Source: Lawsonibacter asaccharolyticus
Lineage (GTDB): Bacteria > Bacillota > Clostridia > Oscillospirales > Oscillospiraceae
Direction of reading: 5' to 3'
Assembly (NCBI GenBank): GCA_003112755.1
Contig: BFBT01000001.1
Location: forward strand, 2,666,001-2,730,000
DNA length: 64,000 bases
The position numbers and the translations under genes were made by a program. The notes below the pieces were generated by a model, which was not told the origin of the DNA, made no database searches, and saw only the letters and a list, made by a program, of their open reading frames with translations. Below, one piece after another: positions 33,013-40,858 of the stretch. Positions within the stretch are counted from its first letter, which is position 1. Every line of letters begins with the position of its first letter.

Positions 33013-34406
33013 TCGCCTTTGACCATGTGACCTATACCTACGAGAGCCGGGAGCACCCTAGCCTCCTGGACTGCTCTTTCACAGTGGAGCCGGGGGAACT
33101 GATCCTCCTGACCGGGGAGAGCGGCTGCGGAAAGACCACCATCATCAAACTGACCAACGGGCTTCTCCAGCATGGCGGGGGTGGGACGCTGGAAGGGACG
33201 GTCACCGTCAATGGCTGGAATGTATCCCCAATTCCCCTGTGGGAGCTGGCCCAGACCGTGGGTTCTGTGTTCCAAAATCCAAAGTCCCAGTTCTTCAATC
33301 TGGATACCACCAGCGAGGTGCTGTTCGGGTTAGAGAGCCGGGGGACATCCCACCAAGAGATGGAGCAGGCTCTTTTCAATGCGGCAAAGGTCTGCGGCAT
33401 AGGGCCGCTCTTGGATCGGAACATCTTTGCCCTGTCCGGCGGGGAGAAGCAGCGTATCGCCTGTGCCAGCGCCTATGCCATGGGGCCGGAGATCTTTGTG
33501 CTGGACGAGCCCTCCTCCAATTTGGACAGTGAGGGCATTCGCCAGCTGCGGGAGATCCTGAAGCAGTTGAAAGCGGCAGGAAAGACGGTGCTGGTGGCAG
33601 AGCACCGCCTCTGGTATGCCGCCGACCTGGCCGATCGGATGTTCTATCTGCGGGCAGGTCGGCTGGAACAAGTGTATCCAAGGGCGAAATTCCTCGCACT
33701 GCCCGAAGAACAACGCCGGGCCATGGGGCTGCGTAGCCTGACTGAAGTGCCTTTGCCGGAACCGCAGTCTGCATCAGGCGAACCCGGAGATGGCCTGACA
33801 GTGCGGGGCCTGCGGGCCTCCTATGATCGGACGGCTGTGTGGGAACAGGTATCTTTTTCCGCACCCAGGGGACAAATCACCGCCATCACCGGCCACAACG
33901 GTGCAGGGAAGACTACCCTGGCACGCTGCCTCTGCGGTCTGATGAAGGAGAAATCCGGTTCGATCCTCTGGGATGGGAAACCGCTGAACCGGAAAGGCCG
34001 CCGGCAAAAGAACTTCCTCATTATGCAGGATGTCAATCTCCAGTTATTTGCCGACAGCGTGCTGCCAGAAGCCCAGTTGGGGAATGACGCGAATGAGATG
34101 GAGGCCATGGCCGCGCTGGAGCGGATGGATCTGGCCCAGTACGCCCAGGCACACCCCCTGGCCCTTTCCGGCGGGCAGAAGCAGCGGCTCGCCATCGTGG
34201 ACGGCTGCCTCAGCGGGAAAGAACTGCTGATTTTCGACGAGCCCACCAGCGGCCTGGACTACGTCCATATGCTGGAGGTGAGCCATCTGCTCCGGGAACT
34301 GGCGGAGCGGGGCCTGTGCGTGCTGGTCATCACCCACGACGGGGAGTTCCTGCGGGAGAGCGGCGCCCAGACGGTGGAGTGGATGCCAAAAGAACAGTTC
34401 CAATAG
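33009..34406 (+). CDS. Fused ECF ATPase pair (EcfA-EcfA')
   Basis: 465 residues with two ABC ATPase domains in one chain. Domain 1: Walker A GESGCGKTT, signature LSGGEKQR, Walker B IFVLDEPSSNLD. Domain 2: GHNGAGKTT, LSGGQKQR, LLIFDEPTSGLD. It powers the S/T importer. The true start is the ATG at 33009, overlapping the EcfT stop. A fused double ATPase is common in ECF systems of Clostridia. Confidence 0.9.
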   Translation: MIAFDHVTYTYESREHPSLLDCSFTVEPGELILLTGESGCGKTTIIKLTNGLLQHGGGGTLEGTVTVNGWNVSPIPLWELAQTVGSVFQNPKSQFFNLDTTSEVLFGLESRGTSHQEMEQALFNAAKVCGIGPLLDRNIFALSGGEKQRIACASAYAMGPEIFVLDEPSSNLDSEGIRQLREILKQLKAAGKTVLVAEHRLWYAADLADRMFYLRAGRLEQVYPRAKFLALPEEQRRAMGLRSLTEVPLPEPQSASGEPGDGLTVRGLRASYDRTAVWEQVSFSAPRGQITAITGHNGAGKTTLARCLCGLMKEKSGSILWDGKPLNRKGRRQKNFLIMQDVNLQLFADSVLPEAQLGNDANEMEAMAALERMDLAQYAQAHPLALSGGQKQRLAIVDGCLSGKELLIFDEPTSGLDYVHMLEVSHLLRELAERGLCVLVITHDGEFLRESGAQTVEWMPKEQFQ

Positions 34407-34438
34407 TATTTACAATTACAGCGGAAGGAGGCTCGCCC

Positions 34439-34806
34439 ATGGCATTGCATGCATCTGGCGAAGACTATCTGGAGGCCATACTTCTTCTCCACAAGAAGAT
34501 GGGCATGGTGCGCTCCGTGGATGTGGCCAGGCACATTGAGGTGTCCAAGCCCAGCGTGTGCCATGCGGTGGCGACCCTGCGGGAAGGGGGCTTCCTGACA
34601 ATGGACAGCGACTATTTCCTGCACCTGACCGATGTAGGCCGGGAAGTGGCGGAGCAGATTTACGAAAAACACTGCTTCTTTACTGACCGGCTGATCGAGG
34701 CTGGAGTAGACCCGAAACGGCGGAACGGGACGCCTGCCGGATGGAGCACGTCATCAGTAGCGAGAGTTTTCAACGCCTCAAAGCGGCGTCCGAGCAAAAG
34801 TCTTGA
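34439..34806 (+). pseudogene. DtxR/MntR-family regulator, one-base frameshift
   Basis: The N-terminal winged helix is typical (ASGEDYLEAILLLHKKMGMV, then VSKPSVCHAVATLREGGFL), followed by LTDVGREVAEQIYEKHCFFT. After GVDP the frame should read ETAERDACRMEHVISSESF and end at TGA 34804, giving about 122 residues. One G is missing near 34714, so the current frame runs to 34885 with an unrelated tail. The metal-binding and dimer region is split. This is the natural candidate repressor for the four GTTAG-N6-CTAAC boxes. Confidence 0.82.
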
Positions 34807-35136
34807 GTACAGCAACGGAAAAATCGTGCTTGCGGCCCCGATCTTAAAAATAAGAAGGACCTGCGCCTACCGGCGCTCCGCATAAGCACAGAACATAAGA
34901 CAACGAGGGGCCGCGCCCAGTCACGGGCGGCGGAGCATAGTGCCAGACAGTTCCAGCATGACCACCCTGGCATCCCCCTCCGCGGACTTCTTAATGCTGT
35001 AAGCTGTGATGCCGGTTTCGCACCTCGGGGTAGAAACGGCGTCTTTTGCTCTCTCTGCCGGCACACGGTAGGGTGCCGGGGCCCTCCCTGGTATCAAAGT
35101 TTTTCCAAAAGCTTTGATACAGAGGAGGAAACCGCC
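34807..35136. other. Structured leader before sigma-like gene
   Basis: No gene. Two hairpins: CCGGCAC/GTGCCGG (35058-35079) and GTATCAAAG/CTTTGATAC (35091-35120), the latter ending just before the AGGAGG of the next gene. Similar leaders precede the small regulators of Tn1549-like elements, by recall. Confidence 0.5.
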
Positions 35137-35544
35137 GTGAAATTTTGGAACAGCGGAAAAGGAGAATCCAATATCCTGCAAAATCAGTTTACCCGGTATC
35201 TAAAGACCTCCATCCAACGGAAGAAGGTAGACCTCTTCCGTGCGAGGAGCAAGGTCTATGACCACGAGTGCTTTGATGACTCCTGGCAGGACATTCCCGG
35301 CCTGATCACGGTGGATGTCTACTTCAATTCCGCCGGACAATGCGACACCATCGGCTTAGAGCAAGCCCTATGTCAAATCGGGAAGCGGGACCGCTACATC
35401 TTCTACGCTCATGTCCTGGACGAGCGGGCGTTCACCGAGTTGGCCGCTGAGCTTGGCCTGACTTACAAGGGTGTGACCGCCGCTTATTACCGGGTGATCT
35501 ATAAGATCAGAGAGACGCTGCGAGGTGATGGGCTTGAACTTTAA
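35137..35544 (+). CDS. Tn916-type sigma-70 region 4-like protein
   Basis: 135 residues, GTG start at 35137 after GAGGAGG. The C-terminal part matches a sigma region 4 helix-turn-helix (FTELAAELGLTYKGVTAAYY). The pair with the next gene resembles the Orf7/Orf8 regulators of Tn916/Tn1549 conjugative elements, which control transfer genes. No conjugation genes remain nearby, so this is a relic of a larger element or serves the integrase genes downstream. Confidence 0.75.
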   Translation: MKFWNSGKGESNILQNQFTRYLKTSIQRKKVDLFRARSKVYDHECFDDSWQDIPGLITVDVYFNSAGQCDTIGLEQALCQIGKRDRYIFYAHVLDERAFTELAAELGLTYKGVTAAYYRVIYKIRETLRGDGLEL

Positions 35545-35716
35545 GGAACTACTGCTCCGGGCGCAGGCCGGGGATCAGCGAGCGCAGGAGAAACTTTTGT
35601 CGCTCTACCAGCCCCTTCTGATGAAGGAGTCGGTCATCAATGGGATTTTCGATGAAGATGTGTACCAGGAACTGTGTATCACGCTTCTGACCTGCATCAA
35701 GCGGTTCAAGGTTTAG
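35528..35716 (+). CDS. Tn916 Orf8-like HTH protein
   Basis: 62 residues (NFKELLLRAQAGDQRAQEKL), resembling sigma region 2-like small regulators of Tn916-type elements. It overlaps the previous gene by 17 bases (ATG 35528), so the two are coupled. It ends IKRFKV; family members often end in a similar F-x-V/I. Confidence 0.72.
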   Translation: MGLNFKELLLRAQAGDQRAQEKLLSLYQPLLMKESVINGIFDEDVYQELCITLLTCIKRFKV

Positions 35717-35932
35717 TGCTGGAATGTCAAGCGGAGAGGCAGGAATTTTCCTCTCTCCGCTTGGCATATACGAATATGTCAATACGCTTGCAATACGGAG
35801 AGAATACGCCTTTGGGATGTGATCCTTTCTTAATACGCCAATAATACGCATACAATACGTTTACTCTGTTTTCCACCAGATGAGAGTTTCATCACGCTCA
35901 CGCAGAAAATACAAAATAAAAGAACAATCATA

Positions 35933-35963
35933 TTGACAAACACAATATATTGTGGTGTATAAG
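35933..35963 (+). promoter_or_regulatory. Promoter with palindromic operator
   Basis: TTGACA (35933-35938) and TATAAG (35958-35963), 19 bases apart, with the perfect 14-bp palindrome CACAATATATTGTG (35941-35954) between them. Spacing and position suggest a repressed or MerR-like activated promoter; no gene follows directly. Confidence 0.5.
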
Positions 35964-36211
35964 AATTGTAATTGATTCTTTGTGCACTCTCCGCTGAAAT
36001 CGCGGGGGCAGGCCTTGGGCCTGTGACCGAGGGAATACTCGTATTGCACACGTTGTGGCGGAGACTCCGGGATGCCGGACGATCCCAAAGTTTGTACGTT
36101 CCAGCCGGAGCCGCAGTATGCCCGCCGGCTGTCTTTATTTTGATCGTATGGTGCTGCACCGGGGGAGAAATCTTCTTCGGACGGCCGTTAGAAAGAATAC
36201 GAGCACTTGTT

Positions 36212-36276
36212 GAGGGTGCGAAAAGTTTGCTGCTTGAGCCATCAGGCACAGAAGGGACTTTTCGCACCCTCTTTTT
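36212..36276 (+). terminator. Long-loop terminator
   Basis: Perfect 14-bp arms (GAGGGTGCGAAAAG and complement) separated by 32 bases, followed by five T. Could end or attenuate the transcript from the 35.9-kb promoter. Confidence 0.6.
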
Positions 36277-36836
36277 GTGCGTTCACAGCCCCGCACTCCC
36301 GTTGGGAGTTGCCCCAGATCCTGCCAGCCTGGGACAAGGGGAGAAAGAACCCTCTATTTGAAAAATGGCCGTTGCCCTCCTCCGCTTCGAGGTGTGCGGA
36401 GGGAGCGTGGATGCGACACCTCGGAGCCTGTGGCAGCAGGCTCACCCCTCTCTGCTCCGGCACAGTGCCGGTCCGGCAGCACGGGAGGACGCACACCCCT
36501 GATCCCAGCCGGAGGGAGCACACGACACAAGCGGCATCATGCCGCAGCCGAGTTCAGCGGTAGTGTCGGCGGCGGTCGTCGGGCAAATGCTTCGCGACAG
36601 GGAGTTTCCTCCCCATGCCGCATTCGTACTGACCTGGTCTAAAGTCAAAGAGAGACAGATCTCCACCGGCAGAGTGTTTCAGTCCACAAAGCGCCTCTGC
36701 CACAAGGGGTTCCGGGTGTCTGCGCTCCCGGCTCTGTGTGGGTTTCTTCGGAAATTCGGTGGAAACAGACGGATGTGCCAATGGGAGAACTGCGCCCATC
36801 TGAACGACCTATGAAGAAAAGGAGAATTTTTTATAG

Positions 36837-37757
36837 ATGGCAAAAAACATTCACAACAAGGGCCTTTATCTGGCCCTGGTAAGTCAACTGGACAAGTTGG
36901 CCCGCCACAACCGCCAGGGCAGTTTCCGCACCAAGGAACGCTACTACGAAGCGGTCAAGCGGTTCTGCGCCTTTCTGGCGGATACCTACCACCTCCAGAA
37001 ATTGGAGAACATCAGCGGCAGACACCTGACACACTACGTCCTCTATCTGCAGGAGAGCGGCAAGTCGGCCTCCACCATCAAGACCGACCTGGCGGCCATT
37101 CGGTTCTTCCACGACAAGATGAGCCGGCCCAAGTATCAGTTGCCCACCAATGACGAGTTGGCCGTGGAACTGGAGCGGCGCTGTTTCGGCGGCGTGGACC
37201 GCACCTGGAGTACAGCGGAATTCAACAAGATGCTGGGCAAGGCGTTGGCCGCCGACCGCTACGACTATATCCTGGCTTTGTACCTCGCCCGCTACGCCGG
37301 CCTGCGCATCCACGAGTGCTTCCGCATGGACACCGCTGCGGCAGAGCAGGCCCTCCGGGAAAATGCCATCACTGTCAAGGGGAAGGGCGGCAAGGTACGG
37401 ACGGTGCCCATCAACGAACAGATCACGCTGGCCCTTCGGAAACAGTTGGACCGCACCCAGCGGGGCCACAAATTATTGGTGCCCGACGGGGTACCCACCG
37501 ACCGGGCCATCACCGCGCTGCAATTCTTTATTATGCGGCATCGGGACGAGGTACAAGATCCGGGTTCTGACCGTCCCATGACCTTCCACGGCCTCCGCCA
37601 CACCTACGCGGCGGAGAAGTACCGGGAACTGACCGAAGGCGGCATGGGCGCCCTGGACGCACACTTCACCGTATCCCGGCTCCTGGGCCATGAGCGACCC
37701 GATGTGACCAATATTTATCTGGCCTCCGTGAGAAAGGGGGAGCGCCATGAGCAGTGA
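36837..37757 (+). CDS. Tyrosine recombinase, XerC/D-like
   Basis: 306 residues. N-terminal SAM-like DNA-binding domain (about 20-105) and catalytic domain with YAGLRIHE, HGLRHTYA, LLGHERPDV and NIYLA (Tyr nucleophile). Unlike the other integrases in the window it has no AP2-like arm-binding domain. It overlaps the xis-like gene by 11 bases, and an arm-domain integrase follows. Complete catalytic set; probably functional in element excision or resolution. Confidence 0.88.
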   Translation: MAKNIHNKGLYLALVSQLDKLARHNRQGSFRTKERYYEAVKRFCAFLADTYHLQKLENISGRHLTHYVLYLQESGKSASTIKTDLAAIRFFHDKMSRPKYQLPTNDELAVELERRCFGGVDRTWSTAEFNKMLGKALAADRYDYILALYLARYAGLRIHECFRMDTAAAEQALRENAITVKGKGGKVRTVPINEQITLALRKQLDRTQRGHKLLVPDGVPTDRAITALQFFIMRHRDEVQDPGSDRPMTFHGLRHTYAAEKYRELTEGGMGALDAHFTVSRLLGHERPDVTNIYLASVRKGERHEQ

Positions 37758-37944
37758 CTACCGCTCCTTCGATGACCTCCCCCTGACCCTCCGGGTGGAG
37801 GAGCTGATGCCTATCCTCGGCATCGGCAGGAATACAGCATACGAGTTGGTTCGCTCCGGCAAGATACGGGGCATCCGGGTGGGGAAACAGATCCGCATCC
37901 CCAAGGAGGAGGTGCAGCGGTTCCTGCGCCGGGAAAGTCTGTGA
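37747..37944 (+). CDS. Excisionase-like HTH protein
   Basis: 65 residues, MerR/excisionase helix-turn-helix (LRVEELMPILGIGRNTAYEL) and wing (GIRVGKQIRIPKEEV). Coupled to the upstream recombinase and followed by the integrase at 38031; the likely directionality factor of the 21-kb element. Confidence 0.83.
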   Translation: MSSDYRSFDDLPLTLRVEELMPILGIGRNTAYELVRSGKIRGIRVGKQIRIPKEEVQRFLRRESL

Positions 37945-37971
37945 TCGTTTACAAATAGGCCCTTGAAGAAC

Positions 37972-38015
37972 CGCCGCACAGCGGGTAAGATGGACATGAT
38001 CCCCGCTGTGCGGCG
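37972..38015 (+). promoter_or_regulatory. Hairpin just before the integrase ribosome site
   Basis: Perfect 14-bp inverted repeat (arms 37972-37985 and 38002-38015; CGCCGCACAGCGGG). The right arm touches the AAAGGAGG at 38016-38023, so the fold could limit integrase translation or stop transcription from the xis gene. Confidence 0.55.
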
Positions 38016-38030
38016 AAAGGAGGTCAAAAA

Positions 38031-39245
38031 ATGCCGCACGGCAAACAGAGCAAGAAAAATGCCTCCGGTGCGGGAACGATCCGAAAGAAGACCGTCCGGC
38101 GCGGAGGCAGAGAATACACCTATTGGGAAGCCCGGTACACGGTGGGGTTTGATCCGGGGACCGGCAGGCAGAAGCAGAAATCGGTCACCGGCAGGACGCA
38201 GAAGGAGGTCGCTCAGAAGCTCCGGGAGGTCACGGTGGAACTGGATCGCGGCACCTATCAGGAGCCGTGCAAAATGACGCTGGGCCAGTGGCTGGATATT
38301 TGGCAGAAGGACTATCTCAACTCGGTCAAGCCCCGCACCGTGGACACATACCGCTGTGAGATCGAAAACCATATCCGCCCGGAGCTGGGCGGCATCCGGC
38401 TGGAGGCGCTGAACACGCACACGATCCAGGGATTTTACAACCGTTTGACCACTGAGACGCCCAAGCGCGGACAGCAGACCGGCCTCTCGCCCAAGACAGT
38501 GAAAAATGTCCACGGGGTACTCCACAAGGCGCTCCAGCAGGCGGTTGCCATCGGCTATCTCCGCTTCAACCCCGCCGATGCCTGCTCCCTGCCCCGAGTG
38601 GAGCGCCAGGAATTGAAACCTCTGGATGAGACGTCCATCGGCCAGTTTATCGCGGCGGTCCGGGGTCACCCCTACGAGGCGGTCTTTCTGGTGACCCTGT
38701 TCACCGGCCTGCGCCAGGGCGAGGTGCTGGGGCTGACGTGGGAATGTGTGGACTTCGCCGCCGGGACGGTGCTGATCAGCAAGCAGTTGCAGAAAATGCG
38801 CTCTGGGGGCCGGGGGTATTACCTGGCGTCCACCAAGAGCGGAAAGAGCCGCAAACTCACCCCCGCCCCCTCCGTGATGAAACTGCTCCGCCATCAGCAG
38901 GCGGTCCAGGCGGAGTGGCGTCTGAGGGCCGGCGCCGCCTGGCAGGACTCCGGGCTGGTGTTCACCAACAAACTGGGCGGGCACCTGATGCCCCACACGG
39001 TCTATCAAAACTACAAGAAGGTGGTCGCGTCCATCGGCCGGCCCGATGCCCGGTTCCACGATCTGCGGCACTCCTACGCTGTGGCCGCCATCCGGGGCGG
39101 CGATGACATCAAGACCGTCCAGGGCAACATGGGCCACGCCACCGCCGCCTTTACCCTGGATGTCTACGGCCACGTCACCGACCAGATGAAGCAGGCCAGC
39201 GCCGCCCGGATGGAGAAGTTCATACAGAGCGTTTCCGGCCGGTAA
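38031..39245 (+). CDS. Tyrosine integrase of the 21-kb element
   Basis: 404 residues: arm-binding N-terminal domain (GAGTIRKKTVRRGGREYTYW), core-binding domain (about 80-180) and catalytic domain with TGLRQGE, HDLRHSYA, MGHATAAFTLDVYGHV (Tyr nucleophile). The TAA lies inside the right copy of the tandem TAAGGGAAA repeat, and the tRNA-like attachment site follows 76 bases later, the classic int-att arrangement. Intact. Confidence 0.92.
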   Translation: MPHGKQSKKNASGAGTIRKKTVRRGGREYTYWEARYTVGFDPGTGRQKQKSVTGRTQKEVAQKLREVTVELDRGTYQEPCKMTLGQWLDIWQKDYLNSVKPRTVDTYRCEIENHIRPELGGIRLEALNTHTIQGFYNRLTTETPKRGQQTGLSPKTVKNVHGVLHKALQQAVAIGYLRFNPADACSLPRVERQELKPLDETSIGQFIAAVRGHPYEAVFLVTLFTGLRQGEVLGLTWECVDFAAGTVLISKQLQKMRSGGRGYYLASTKSGKSRKLTPAPSVMKLLRHQQAVQAEWRLRAGAAWQDSGLVFTNKLGGHLMPHTVYQNYKKVVASIGRPDARFHDLRHSYAVAAIRGGDDIKTVQGNMGHATAAFTLDVYGHVTDQMKQASAARMEKFIQSVSGR

Positions 39246-39266
39246 GGGAAAACATAAGGGAAAACT
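39240..39266. repeat. Tandem TAAGGGAAA arm-type repeat, right copy
   Basis: Near-identical to 18183-18208 and in the same orientation. It overlaps the integrase stop codon and lies 54 bases inside the attachment site. Confidence 0.65.
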
Positions 39267-39287
39267 CGCCTCCAAAAACGCCGAAAA

Positions 39288-39317
39288 CCCTTGGAGCCTT
39301 ACAGCCCCAAGGGTTCC
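39288..39317. terminator. Terminator after integrase
   Basis: AACCCTTGG/CCAAGGGTT stem with 12-base loop between the integrase and the attachment site. Confidence 0.5.
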
Positions 39318-39320
39318 CGG

Positions 39321-39366
39321 TGGTCCGAGTGGCGGGATTTGAACCTGCGGCATCCTGCTCCCAAAC
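39321..39366 (-). other. tRNA-Pro-like 3' half, attachment site 2
   Basis: The minus strand reads from an anticodon loop TTTGGGA (anticodon TGG), through GCAGG and a T arm (GCAGGTTCAAATCCCGC), to acceptor CACTCGG, A and CCA. Only the 3' half is present; no 5' half lies to the right. This is how integration within a tRNA anticodon loop looks after repeated insertion. Right boundary of the 21-kb element. Confidence 0.72.
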
Positions 39367-39480
39367 GGTTGAACTAAATTTTTTCTGATACTTTCTAATG
39401 GTTTTTAACCATTTCCGCTACATTTCGCTCACTCTTTGTAGCTCTTAACTCCACTGTTTCCGAGTGCTCCGCCGCTGTCT

Positions 39481-39559
39481 GTGGTCAAACATGTGGTCAA
39501 AGAGCCCTTCTTGACCAGGCGCGGCATCCGCTGCCGCCGCCTGTCCAGAAGGGCTCTTT
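39481..39559. repeat. Tandem GTGGTCAAA repeat and long hairpin
   Basis: GTGGTCAAA occurs twice with a 12-base period (39481-39501). It is followed by a 13-bp stem hairpin (39499-39511 with 39547-39559) and T run. The same layout is found right of attachment site 3 (59137-59212), marking paralogous element left ends. Confidence 0.6.
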
Positions 39560-39633
39560 TTCATGTTTAAGTTTGGGGTATTGTACCTCTGCCGGGACAG
39601 AGAAGCAAGAAGTATTTTCAAGTCAGGCGTATC

Positions 39634-39661
39634 AATTTTTAACACGCCTATACAAAGAATA
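39634..39661. repeat. Dispersed repeat, copy 1 of 3
   Basis: Core CGCCTATACAAAGAATA. Copies 2 (41150-41179) and 3 (42993-43022) share a longer ACAAAATCTA...CCTAT..AAAGAATA sequence. The copies separate gene groups of 1.5 and 1.8 kb. Confidence 0.55.
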
Positions 39662-39686
39662 CAGCCTGGTGGGAGGAGGGCCTAAC

Positions 39687-40348
39687 TCACCTGCTCAGGA
39701 GCCAACAAAGGCCTGCAGCGGTGCGATCCACAGCATGATTGTAGTGGTTCCCAGGGTTCAACTGAAAGACCGTGTCGATCCCTTTGTCCTGGAAGAAGGA
39801 TTGGATATCTTCCGTGTTCTGGCGGACGCTTCGCAGGATCGGGTTCCGGGTCTTGCTCTCCTTATCTCCCAGCGAAAAGTACATGCAGTCCGGCCAATGC
39901 TTTGGTTCATGGGAGAAGATATACTTTTTCATACTTGAAAACCAGAGAGAGCCGGACATGCTGCCTACACGGGAAAACAGGTCCGTCTGGTAGATGGCAT
40001 ACAGCGCAAACAGCCCCGCCAGAGAATACCCAGCCACGGAGCTCCGTCAATCTCCTTCTCTGCCGTTGGGATGATCTCCTCGGTCAGGAGCCGCAGATAG
40101 TCGTCCGCACCACCGGTGCAGGGAGCAGCATTTTTGAAAGCAGGCGGACTGTCCCAGGGTACCATGTCGTGGTTCCAGTCCAGATCGCTGATGGTTACCA
40201 GTGTAAATGACGGGCAGCCAGCTGCCTGCGCGGCCTTAAATACCTTCTGTCCCTCGTTGGAGAAGGTATTGAGGTAGATAATAGGTGTGTTTACTTCAAA
40301 ACTTGGGAAAATGGATATCGTTTTACCCTTTGTTGAGAAAGTGCACAT
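39687..40348 (-). pseudogene. Alpha/beta-hydrolase esterase, frameshifted
   Basis: An esterase-D/IroE-type hydrolase. The first frame (ATG 40348, MCTFSTKGKTISIF) carries PIIYLNTFSNEGQ, ISDLDWNHDM and GGADDYLRLLTEEIIPTAEK. A few bases are missing near 40036, and the rest continues in another frame as VAGYSLAGLFALY (nucleophile Ser in GYSLAG) to a likely catalytic His in NPGNHYNH. The relatives include ferric-siderophore esterases, but general esterases are equally possible. Confidence 0.7.
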
Positions 40349-40858
40349 AAGTTGAATCATCCGCTTTCTATTTTGACAGGGGGCTACACAATTGAAAGTC
40401 CATTTTAACGTACAGAAAAAATGCAATAATAAATATAACGGAAATAATTTCAATAGGGAATTCATCAATTCAGATAATCCAATAAAACTCCGATTTTCAA
40501 TTAAGCATGGAGTAAACGGTTCTAATTGTTCTTGGTATCTGCTTTTTATGTACGCAATAATTAATAGTAATATTGTTGTTCGCTGCTGTCCATCAATTAT
40601 TTGGCAGTTTCCATTTCGCTCAATTGTCAAAATAATATTCCCGAGAAATCGTGGGCTTGAAGACAAGTCAGATAACAAAATGCTTAAATTGTTTTCTTCC
40701 CACCGAATTTCCCGCTGAAAATCTGGGATAATATACCTTCTATTCTGTGGAAGAATTATGGTATTTTCGGGACCCATATCAGGAGAAATTTTTAACTCAA
40801 TCTTTTCTGGCGAAAGATACCTTTTAATAGAGGTGACCGTTCCCATGATTTCTGCCAT
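40349..40858 (-). pseudogene. DUF262 protein, N-terminal fragment
   Basis: About 170 residues with the DUF262 motifs IPDFQREIRW (44-53) and IIDGQQRTTI (87-96), as at the start of GmrSD-type proteins. The reading frame then runs directly into the esterase, so the DUF1524 nuclease half is missing and an artificial fusion frame of 297 codons results. AT-rich. A relic of a second GmrSD-like system. Confidence 0.72.

Larger units (their letters stand above)
35717..36836. other. 1.1 kb without a convincing gene
   Basis: Open frames on both strands lack ribosome sites and family resemblance. The stretch holds a promoter with an internal palindrome (35933-35963), a long-loop terminator (36212-36276), and a GC-rich segment (36370-36780) with several short dyads. 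It may be the degenerate start of a lost replication or transfer module of the Tn1549 type. Confidence 0.45.

Noticed and set aside
35830..36267. Minus-strand frame with a hydrophobic tail
   Set aside because: No ribosome site, no family resemblance, and it spans a promoter palindrome and a terminator stem.
36539..36814. Plus-strand frame of 91 codons
   Set aside because: Starts within a GC-rich dyad region without ribosome site and resembles no family known to me.
37758..39353. 531-codon minus-strand frame
   Set aside because: Opposite the xis and integrase genes; Leu/Gly/His-rich shadow sequence and no start signals.
39321..39366. Complete tRNA gene
   Set aside because: Only the 3' half from the anticodon loop is present; no matching 5' acceptor or D arm lies to the right. 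The same holds for 58976 and 18048.
39481..39501. CRISPR-like tandem repeat
   Set aside because: Two units of 9 bases with a 12-base period; no spacers and no cas genes anywhere in the window.
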